Shown piece by piece: positions 1-5,672 of a DNA stretch of 5,672 nucleotides. The stretch is from Spirochaetaceae bacterium (GTDB lineage: Bacteria; Spirochaetota; Spirochaetia; B11-G9): contig JAUVLL010000233.1 in the NCBI GenBank assembly GCA_030600745.1, positions 1 to 5,672 of the forward strand. The letters are read 5' to 3'. Numbering within the stretch: position 1 is the stretch's first letter; every line of letters begins with the position of its first letter. A model generated the notes under the pieces. That model saw only the letters and a program-made list of their open reading frames with translations, did no database searches and was not told the DNA's origin. The translations under genes and the position numbers were made by a program.

Positions 1-2027
1 AGCCTTTTATGATTTTTTTCAGGTGAGAGACGGCCTATAGTTACAAAACTGCATATTTCTGCTAAAGGAGGCGGAAAACTATCATTAAAACCCTCTTTAG
101 ATTTTAAACGAATTTTCTCTGGGTCAATAAGATTACGAACATAATCCATTCTACTGCTCAAATCTTCCCCAAACTCGGATTTTACATAAGCCGCCATACC
201 TTTTATATTAGCTGCAAGAGAGTCTGCACTTACACAAAAAAGTTTTTCGTAAAATTTATATATCGAAAAGACAGACCGTAACTGCGGCTGCTTAATTTTT
301 CTGTCCCTCTCCAGATCATTATGAAGAAATACAGCCCGCTTATCCGCATTAACTCCAAAGGCAATTCCAGCAGCATCTCCTGGCTGGTATCCATGAAAAT
401 TAACTGCTATATCAAACTGGATCCCCGAAAAAACTCTGTTAAGAGATCGTTTATAGGCTGAAACAGGAAGATCTTCCGAAATATTTGCTCCATGTTTTAT
501 AAACCGTCCATTAGCAGCATATTCAGAAAGAGAAAAAGCGTCAGGAGCTCCCAAATAAAAAATTCCTGCCCGGGTATCAAGTCTGGCCTGAAACTCTCTA
601 TTTTTCCCATCATAAGGAATCAGCACAGCTACATTCCAAAGGGAATAATCAAAAGAGGATAGAAGTGAAATGAAACTGGTGGTTACTCCATTGGGATTCA
701 TAGGACCCGGATAAAATAGTATCCGGCCTTTCTGCTGTTTTCGTTTGTAAGCTCTGGAATCATCCTTTCCACCAAAAACCAGATCTACTGTACGTTTACA
801 AACAGAACCATCATCATCAGCAACATAGAGACGACGAAATTCATCATACAATTCTTTATAATTCTTAAACATATCGTCTATTCCGGAAATAGCTATAGCG
901 ACATCATCAATATTATTAAATACAGGACCAGGAAGATTATCCAGATCCAGATAAAATCCTTTTTTTATTTTAGTATATTCCTTCCTGTCCGGAGTAAAAA
1001 AAATTATAGGCCTGCCTGTAGTAAGATAATCAAAAAAAATACCCGAATAGTCGGTTACCAGAATATCAGCAGCCGAAAGAATCTCATTGGCATCAATACC
1101 AAGAGGAATACACAGCTTTCTGGTCTTCCTGTCAAGAAAACGATATACCATTGTATGAAACTTAACCAATACCCGGTACCCGTCCGGTAAAGAAGCTTCC
1201 AGCTTGTTTCGCCATTCAAGGGTCTCTCCTACAGTATCACGGGCAAACTGCTCTCCCCTCCAGGTTGGAGCAAAAAGGACCAGCTTTTGACTGGAATCCA
1301 TACCAAGCTTTTCTTTAAGAGAAGTTATATCGGAGTTTACTGTCAGATCATTCCGGGGATATCCGAATTCAGTAATTAGTCCATCTACAAACCCTTCTGC
1401 ACCATGACTTTTTATAAGCAAATCGGTAGTATAACGATTAGGGCTTATAAAATAATCCGCTGAAACCAAAGCCCTGTTTACGTTACGAGCCTCCCATGGG
1501 GAACCCTTATCTGCTGCAAGTTTCTTAAGAAGAGTGCTATGCCAGGTATAAACGTAAATTTGATCATCCCTTTTTACCAGATAAGGCTTCCATGATGAAT
1601 TATTAATAAAAAATTTACATGTTTCAGCATAACGAATATAGGAGGGGCTGTTGGGACGAACTATTCGTACCCTGGGATGCTTTCGGAAGGATCTGACCTT
1701 GGGGTGGAGGGATGAGGAAGCAACAAGTACATGCTCCAGATGAGCGTACTCAGTTCTGTTAATAAGATGGAGGAAGAGGGCATAGGGATTTCCTGCAAAA
1801 TCCCGGCCGTTGTAGGACTCATACATTACCATTTTAGAATCAATGGGAAGGCTGCAGTATTTTACTGCCAGTGAAGATAAGCGAAAACCGGAACTTACAA
1901 TTAATGAACCCGGATATGCTATCCAGGATGGAAAATAAGTTTTAAAAACCTTAAGGGATAGTCTTTCTGCATCCCTAATTTTTGACAGGATCCTGCGCAG
2001 CTTTTGATATAATTTTCCTATCCTCAA
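1..2027 (-). CDS. CDP-glycerol glycerophosphotransferase / GT4 glycosyltransferase fusion, 3' end cut by the window
   Basis: Frame open from 2027 to the window edge (675 complete codons plus two bases). The N-terminal half, about residues 35-420, has the TagB/TagF pattern of enzymes that transfer glycerol phosphate from CDP-glycerol. Visible motifs are YESYNGRDFAGNP (69-81), TWHST (161-165), GYPRND (222-227), APTWRGE (253-259), VKFH (288-291) and VTDYSGIFFDYL (324-335). H163 and H291 match the two histidines important for TagF catalysis. A second module starts near residue 434. It has a glycine-containing loop after PMNPNG (442-447), VNFHGYQ (542-548), FLHND (567-571) and GRLSPEKNHKRL (665-676), the usual opening of the GT4 C-terminal Rossmann half; the rest should lie beyond position 1. 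I see no signal peptide; the basic N-terminus may sit on the membrane. The start is TTG with GGAG 7 bases upstream. An in-frame TGA at 2045-2043 rules out a longer ATG start, and the first in-frame ATG (M66) would remove family sequence. The gene begins 2 bases after the LicD-like stop. The polymer made is unknown. Confidence 0.88.
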   Translation of the reverse strand, partial: MRIGKLYQKLRRILSKIRDAERLSLKVFKTYFPSWIAYPGSLIVSSGFRLSSLAVKYCSLPIDSKMVMYESYNGRDFAGNPYALFLHLINRTEYAHLEHVLVASSSLHPKVRSFRKHPRVRIVRPNSPSYIRYAETCKFFINNSSWKPYLVKRDDQIYVYTWHSTLLKKLAADKGSPWEARNVNRALVSADYFISPNRYTTDLLIKSHGAEGFVDGLITEFGYPRNDLTVNSDITSLKEKLGMDSSQKLVLFAPTWRGEQFARDTVGETLEWRNKLEASLPDGYRVLVKFHTMVYRFLDRKTRKLCIPLGIDANEILSAADILVTDYSGIFFDYLTTGRPIIFFTPDRKEYTKIKKGFYLDLDNLPGPVFNNIDDVAIAISGIDDMFKNYKELYDEFRRLYVADDDGSVCKRTVDLVFGGKDDSRAYKRKQQKGRILFYPGPMNPNGVTTSFISLLSSFDYSLWNVAVLIPYDGKNREFQARLDTRAGIFYLGAPDAFSLSEYAANGRFIKHGANISEDLPVSAYKRSLNRVFSGIQFDIAVNFHGYQPGDAAGIAFGVNADKRAVFLHNDLERDRKIKQPQLRSVFSIYKFYEKLFCVSADSLAANIKGMAAYVKSEFGEDLSSRMDYVRNLIDPEKIRLKSKEGFNDSFPPPLAEICSFVTIGRLSPEKNHKR

Positions 2028-2029
2028 AT

Positions 2030-3214
2030 TCAGACTCCACCATCATTACTAATAGAGGATACCAGTTTTCCAAGATCCTTTAAATCGCTTTCCTTTAACC
2101 GGGCCGCCAGTATTTCAGGTCTGTTCTTGTATTCGGAAAGCCATTTCCAGCCTGGATCAGGATACTTCCAGCCATGGCCATAGAGATACTTAGCCACTGC
2201 GGCAGGATTTCCGGGCAGCAGTAATTTATACCCCTTATGTTCCACACTTTTCAAAGGAATTATATCTGAGGATTTAACAGAAAAACCATCTCCTGCATAT
2301 CCGAAAGTAGAGGAAAAAATACCTGAAGAAATCCAGCAAGGAGTAACACTGAGACCCCTGCCTCCAAACTGGAGCTTGTAAGTATGGGGCTTAACAGTTA
2401 TACCTGCATCTATTAATTTTTTGGTTATAGATTTAAATTCCCTGCGTACAGCATCAGGATCAGTTTCTTCACTAAAATAGGCAAGGTCAAGATCCATATC
2501 ATGAGCAAGAACCCCACCCTCCCTGGCATAACCAAGGAGAACACCATAAAAAGCAAATAAAGATTTTCCCGTCAATCTTTCAAATATTTCATTCAGTTCA
2601 TTATAATTACCAATAACTCTGGAAGCCCACTGACTGCTCTCATTTCTTGGGCCCTGAATGCGGCCAAATTTGTTAATTAACCGACCTTCAGACACAAGTT
2701 CTGCTATGCTCTTACCGGAAAGTCGTTTAACACCCCTGTTGGGGATAGTTTTGCCTGAACCAGGTCCGGCCCGGTAACGCAAGGGAAAACCATCTGCAAG
2801 GACTTCAATCTTCCGGCCCCTAAGGATATACTGCCATATCTGCTTCATTGGAAAATAGAATCCTGTAGTCAACCCTGCATAACAGGATGGAAAAAATACT
2901 TTCTGAGTTGACCAGGTACTGTTTATAACTTTTCCATCCACAAGCAGATCCACTTTCACTGGCTCTTTCCCTGAATAAAAAGCCAGACCCGTTATACCTC
3001 TTGAGTTAACCTTTGTTACATAACCTGCATCCATTGGAGCCCTGGCAGGGAAAATCCTGTATACTAAATCTACTGGTGTAATAATCCTGAAGAACCGGAT
3101 AAATGAAATACAAAAATACATTATTTTTTTAAAAAAGTGATACACTCCATCATAATGACCAAATAAACGCTTTATAAAAGCAGCAATTGTTCTGGGCATT
3201 CCTTTTCTGGCCAT
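2030..3214 (-). CDS. LicD/fukutin-family phosphotransferase with N-terminal beta-rich domain
   Basis: 394 residues. The C-terminal half carries the LicD/fukutin nucleotidyltransferase-fold signature: FYGVLLGYAREGGVLAHDMDLDL (two blocks, 222-231 and 232-244), with R231, H238 and acidic D239, D241 and D243 as likely metal or catalytic residues, and a late YGHGWKYPDPGW block (345-356) typical of the family. Members move phosphocholine or alditol phosphates from CDP-linked donors onto glycans; the donor here cannot be read. Residues about 24-45 are hydrophobic and aromatic with lysines and arginines, suggesting membrane attachment rather than secretion. Residues about 63-150 form a separate beta-rich segment (GYVTKVNSRGITGLAFY at 64-80, VDLLVDGKVI at 88-97, IEVLADGFPL at 136-145). 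This resembles an accessory domain I associate with surface-polysaccharide proteins; that match is from memory. ATG is preceded by AGGAG with 6-base spacing, and the gene starts 1 base after the sulfotransferase stop, indicating translational coupling. The fold is confident, the substrate is not. Confidence 0.85.
   Translation of the reverse strand: MARKGMPRTIAAFIKRLFGHYDGVYHFFKKIMYFCISFIRFFRIITPVDLVYRIFPARAPMDAGYVTKVNSRGITGLAFYSGKEPVKVDLLVDGKVINSTWSTQKVFFPSCYAGLTTGFYFPMKQIWQYILRGRKIEVLADGFPLRYRAGPGSGKTIPNRGVKRLSGKSIAELVSEGRLINKFGRIQGPRNESSQWASRVIGNYNELNEIFERLTGKSLFAFYGVLLGYAREGGVLAHDMDLDLAYFSEETDPDAVRREFKSITKKLIDAGITVKPHTYKLQFGGRGLSVTPCWISSGIFSSTFGYAGDGFSVKSSDIIPLKSVEHKGYKLLLPGNPAAVAKYLYGHGWKYPDPGWKWLSEYKNRPEILAARLKESDLKDLGKLVSSISNDGGV
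2035..2038 (-). promoter_or_regulatory. Ribosome binding site (GGAG) supporting the TTG start of the glycerophosphotransferase fusion
   Basis: On the minus strand GGAG lies 7 bases before TTG (2027-2025), inside the last codons of the LicD-like gene. No ATG exists between the in-frame stop at 2045-2043 and this TTG, so the site decides the start. The CTG at 2033-2031 is the only other upstream option and is too close to the GGAG. Confidence 0.65.
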
Positions 3215-3215
3215 T

Positions 3216-4586
3216 TTAATCTCCTGTCAGCTCATCAATACAGTATGCACCTAATTCTTTCTCTATTTTTCTTATAACTGCCTGATCCGGAAAACTCTTA
3301 TAGTTAGTAGTATTTTTCTTAGACTTTAAAGGACGAAAGAACTTTCCATCTTTTCTTCTTTTAAGATCAAGACCACAGAAATCTGCTATAGTATTTCTGT
3401 ACTCTTCTGAATGTACAAATTGCTCAAAACTAACCCTTAGAACATTTCTGTATTCAGCAGGATTCCTGGATACTTCTTTATCAAAGCTCTGAACAGTATC
3501 ACGATAATATGTTATAAAACGCTCCACATCACGGTGGAAACGGGGGTTTTCATACCACCGGGCAGTAAAGTTTGAACGGGGATCTCTAAAAACACAAATA
3601 ATTTTAGCATCTCCAAACAAGGCTGTCGCTTCTATTCCGCCTATGTGAATAATGTTATCAAAAAGAACTATCCTGTTATCCCCGGCTCCCCAGATGCGGG
3701 CCAGGCTATCTGAAAAATTAGCTGCAGTTTTAGTAAACTCATCTTTATTACTAACTGATAAAGCCTCTTCAATAAAAATACGACAGACCTTTGCATAACT
3801 TCCATTGAGATCTTCTCTTGCTGCCTTAAGGGCATAATCTACAGCCATCTGCTCCTGCCAGTTAGATACAGCACCTGTGCCTGTTAATGCAGTAAATAAA
3901 AAGTGCTGCAGCCCTTTTCGAAATTCCACCTGTTTTTTTATCTTCTGTGAAAGAGAGTTAAGGGAAAAATTACCCTCCTTCCACAGCCTCAGTTCTCCAG
4001 GAACCGCAGATACCTGATCAAATTCATTAAGATAGGCATATACAGCCCCTGATCCGCTCCAGTACATACCAGATACAGCTAATTTGGAAATAGGTTTGCT
4101 ATCTTCTCCGGCTGATTTTAAAGGAGTATCCCCTAAAGCCATATTCTTCCCAAGTAAACCGAAAGCTGTTTCCCATTCAAAAATAGCAGCATTCGGAATA
4201 CCTGCAAGATTCAGCCCTTTCCCAAAGACTTTAGATGCTTCTTTATCTTCTCCTGCTTCCTGAAGCTCTTTACTATGAGAGGAAGCTTTCTGAAAACTAT
4301 TTTGAAGAGATTTTAGCACAGACAGATTCGGCTTGTTTTTAAGGCTGGCTCGTGTAAGAAAAAAGGAAGCGGCATCCTTAAGTGCATCTTCAGCATTCGG
4401 CATGATTGTTACTGCTTCACAGCGATCAATCACCCCAGTAAAATCACGAACAGTCATCCTGTTAAGACAGTACTCCCGAAAAATTGAAATGGAATCAGGT
4501 CGGCGTTTTAAGCTCCATATAAGTAAAGACGCTGCAGCTTCAGAATACCCAATTTTCCGCAGGATTTTTGCAAAAATTACTATCAC
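3216..4586 (-). CDS. Divergent PAPS-dependent sulfotransferase-like protein with alpha-helical N-terminal extension
   Basis: 456 residues. Residues about 168-450 look like a sulfotransferase domain: beta strand plus P-loop-like VSGMYWSGSGAVYAYL (171-186) as the 5'-phosphosulfate-binding site, and IICVFRDPRSNFTARWYENP (329-348) as the 3'-phosphate-binding site, with R334, D335, P336 and R337 matching the common RDPR core. FDNIIHIGG (309-317) fits the strand and loop before it. Such enzymes transfer sulfate from PAPS to hydroxyl groups; a glycan made by the neighbouring transferases is the likely acceptor, by inference. Residues 1-150 are mostly helical and alanine-rich (for example RKIGYSEAAASLLIWSLKRRP, residues 10-30, given here as RKIGYSEAAAS and LLIWSLKRRP), suggesting degenerate TPR-like helical repeats. 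The start is GTG; its GTGA overlaps the stop of the GT92 gene by 4 bases, and GGGAAGGG lies just upstream. The next ATG (M44) would lose part of the helical region. The 5' motif is SGSGA rather than the commoner SGTT, so acceptor and activity are uncertain. Confidence 0.8.
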   Translation of the reverse strand: MIVIFAKILRKIGYSEAAASLLIWSLKRRPDSISIFREYCLNRMTVRDFTGVIDRCEAVTIMPNAEDALKDAASFFLTRASLKNKPNLSVLKSLQNSFQKASSHSKELQEAGEDKEASKVFGKGLNLAGIPNAAIFEWETAFGLLGKNMALGDTPLKSAGEDSKPISKLAVSGMYWSGSGAVYAYLNEFDQVSAVPGELRLWKEGNFSLNSLSQKIKKQVEFRKGLQHFLFTALTGTGAVSNWQEQMAVDYALKAAREDLNGSYAKVCRIFIEEALSVSNKDEFTKTAANFSDSLARIWGAGDNRIVLFDNIIHIGGIEATALFGDAKIICVFRDPRSNFTARWYENPRFHRDVERFITYYRDTVQSFDKEVSRNPAEYRNVLRVSFEQFVHSEEYRNTIADFCGLDLKRRKDGKFFRPLKSKKNTTNYKSFPDQAVIRKIEKELGAYCIDELTGD

Positions 4587-5587
4587 TCGTCCCTTCCCAC
4601 ATTGGAACTATCCGATAAACGTTTTTTCAGTTCCGGCAGAAAACGGAGAATATCTCCTTCATCCTTCTTATTTGCCTGTGCATCTGAAACCGGCCATTTG
4701 TCCGGAGATTCCTTACCTGCTTTATGCCCAGTGGAATGACGTTTAATCTTGTCCAGATACTCTTCTTCTGACTTAATATAGTAGTGGTTAATATGAACAT
4801 AATCAGAGGTTTCAGTATCATACAGGTGGTGCGTATAAGAAATATGTTTATAAAACCAGGTATGTGCACTATGATAACCGGACAGCCTGCTTATTCTGCT
4901 GCCTCTACCAACGACCTTCCAGTTTTTATCCGGTTCAGGATTCCTTCTGGTATAGGTCTCAATTACTGGCAGTCCGGTTCTCACTTTTTCTCCTGAAGGA
5001 CCAAAACGCCAGGCTCTCACAGAAAATCCCCTTATTCCAGGTTTATCAAACTGTTTAAAAGCTTCCGGAAGGGTATTAAAAGGCTTTAGAGGATATATGA
5101 ACTCATCCAGATCTATCTTAATTATCCAGCTGCAGTATTTACTATACATCCTGGCACAGTCACCATAGGCGAGATTCTGCATGGAAAGCTTGCGAAACTG
5201 ATCTTTCCCATACCTGTTTCTCATACTCTTTTCCGGGAATTCGGCAAATGGGATGTATGAGACAAGACCATCGGTAATATAGGGTTCAAGGATTGCCCTG
5301 GAGGCAGTGCTAGCTCCATTATCGTAGAGAAAGAAGTGCTCCACACCGACCAGACGATGAAATTCCACCCATTCACGGAGATATTCATCTTCACCCTTGA
5401 AGATAGCAACAACAGCTATATTAAATTTGTGTTTTGTATAACCGGAGAACCTTAAGGTTTTGTTAAGCCCATATTTTCTGCGAATAATTGCAGCTTTTAT
5501 CATATTACCAAGCTGAGTTCCCAAAAAACGCCGGACGGAATATTTAAAACCAGCTATTCCACGAGGGGAGATTCTGTCATTTTTCAT
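4583..5587 (-). CDS. Family 92 (GT2-fold) glycosyltransferase
   Basis: 334 residues from the chosen ATG. The pattern is that of the GT92/Glyco_tranf_2_4 group. Numbering from the ATG at 5599, four codons upstream: IAVVAIFKGEDEYLREWVEF (61-80) is the first nucleotide-binding strand and following helix; HRLVGVEHFFLYDNGA (81-96) is the family block; KIDLDEFIYP (161-170) holds the metal and sugar-nucleotide DxD motif (D163, D165); VHINHYYIKSEEEYLDKIKR (268-287) is the conserved C-terminal histidine-containing block, ending in ILRFLPELKKRL. There is no signal peptide or clear membrane helix; the N-terminal 55 residues are basic. The role is addition of one sugar from a nucleotide-sugar donor at the cytoplasmic side; sugar and acceptor are unknown. 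Start choice: ATG at 5587 has GGAG with 6-base spacing, whereas ATG at 5599 has only a looser AAGGG upstream, so the longer form is possible but less favoured. It overlaps the preceding gene and shares a GTGA overlap with the sulfotransferase gene. Confidence 0.87.
   Translation of the reverse strand: MKNDRISPRGIAGFKYSVRRFLGTQLGNMIKAAIIRRKYGLNKTLRFSGYTKHKFNIAVVAIFKGEDEYLREWVEFHRLVGVEHFFLYDNGASTASRAILEPYITDGLVSYIPFAEFPEKSMRNRYGKDQFRKLSMQNLAYGDCARMYSKYCSWIIKIDLDEFIYPLKPFNTLPEAFKQFDKPGIRGFSVRAWRFGPSGEKVRTGLPVIETYTRRNPEPDKNWKVVGRGSRISRLSGYHSAHTWFYKHISYTHHLYDTETSDYVHINHYYIKSEEEYLDKIKRHSTGHKAGKESPDKWPVSDAQANKKDEGDILRFLPELKKRLSDSSNVGRDE
4591..4598 (-). promoter_or_regulatory. Ribosome binding site (GGGAAGGG) for the GTG-started sulfotransferase gene
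   Basis: On the minus strand a purine-rich GGGAAGGG ends 4 bases before GTG (4586-4584), within the last codons of the GT92 gene. It supports the GTG start. The GTGA stop/start overlap at this junction is typical of reinitiation between coupled genes. Confidence 0.5.
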
Positions 5588-5672
5588 GGTGTGCTCCATT
5601 CCCGATCCCTTTCAGATCCATGATCGCACGCAAAAGACCGGATGCTTCTTTGTACAGGCATTCCGCCTCTTC
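5577..5672 (-). CDS. C-terminal end of an unidentified upstream gene (5' part outside the window)
   Basis: The frame is open from the right edge for 31 codons to a TGA at 5579-5577 and overlaps the GT92 start by 11 bases. The peptide is amphipathic and alpha-helical in character (AECLYKEASGLLRAIMDLKG is its core), with mostly purine-first codons, as real genes have. No family can be named from so short a piece. A second frame is also open, ending at TGA 5586-5584, which would give a tidy ATGA overlap with the GT92 start; its arginine- and serine-rich peptide looks less protein-like. A real gene end here is likely because the GT92 gene begins without a gap, but which of the two frames is right is not settled. 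Confidence 0.5.
   Translation of the reverse strand, partial: EEAECLYKEASGLLRAIMDLKGIGNGAHHEK
5594..5597 (-). promoter_or_regulatory. Ribosome binding site (GGAG) favouring the second ATG of the GT92 gene
   Basis: On the minus strand GGAG is followed by CACACC and then ATG (5587-5585), a 6-base spacing. This GGAG overlaps the alternative upstream ATG (5599-5597), so the two starts are mutually awkward and the downstream one is preferred. Confidence 0.55.

Noticed and set aside
3190..3225. Possible promoter or terminator between the sulfotransferase and LicD-like genes
   Set aside because: The gap is a single base, no hairpin followed by a T run is seen, and the only clear signal is the AGGAG ribosome binding site.
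4333..4746. 137-codon plus-strand open frame across the GT92/sulfotransferase junction
   Set aside because: It lies opposite two well-supported coding regions, has no recognisable motif, and its peptide is low in family-like features; it is an antisense shadow.
4627..4869. Minus-strand 80-codon open frame within the GT92 gene
   Set aside because: It sits in another frame of the conserved C-terminal GT92 block, whose HINHYY and ILRFLPELKKRL motifs are in the main frame.
4784..5058. Two short plus-strand open frames (4784-4996 and 4864-5058)
   Set aside because: Both are antisense to conserved GT92 sequence, without a convincing ribosome binding site or motif.
5221..5412. Minus-strand 63-codon open frame in the GT92 gene
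   Set aside because: It is an out-of-frame shadow of the first nucleotide-binding block of the glycosyltransferase.
1..5672. Mobile element, CRISPR array, tRNA or other RNA gene
   Set aside because: Coding sequence fills essentially the whole window, and I saw no transposase motifs, spaced direct repeats, terminal inverted repeats or tRNA-like cloverleaf.

Overview
The window is one densely packed minus-strand gene block with four substantial coding regions and the tail of a fifth, read from right to left. All are predicted cytoplasmic or membrane-associated transferases of the kind found in bacterial surface-glycan loci (cell-wall glycopolymer, capsule, O-antigen or glycolipid). No RNA gene, transposon, CRISPR array or intergenic gap of notable size is visible. 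Adjacent genes overlap by 4 to 11 bases or lie 1 to 2 bases apart, so they are most simply read as part of one operon whose promoter lies beyond the right edge and whose terminator lies beyond the left edge.

Layout in transcription order: (1) 5672-5577, the last 31 codons of an unidentified gene; (2) 5587-4583, a family 92 (GT2-like fold) glycosyltransferase with a DxD motif; (3) 4586-3216, a divergent sulfotransferase with PAPS-binding-like motifs and an alpha-helical N-terminal extension; (4) 3214-2030, a LicD/fukutin-type phosphotransferase with an N-terminal beta-rich domain; (5) 2027-1, a large two-domain protein with a TTG start, a CDP-glycerol glycerophosphotransferase (TagB/TagF-type) domain fused to a GT4-type glycosyltransferase domain that runs off the left edge.

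The inferred joint job is to build and decorate an anionic or zwitterionic surface glycan. The GT92 and GT4 modules would add sugars, the sulfotransferase would add sulfate, and the LicD-like and glycerophosphotransferase modules would add phospho-substituents from CDP-activated donors. Donor and acceptor identities cannot be read from the sequence.

Organism: a bacterium with moderately AT-rich DNA, clear Shine-Dalgarno sites (GGAG/AGGAG) and use of ATG, GTG and TTG starts. The Shine-Dalgarno usage argues against Bacteroidota. A spirochaete is my best guess from gene combination and style, but this is a low-confidence hunch; Bacillota and other phyla remain possible.
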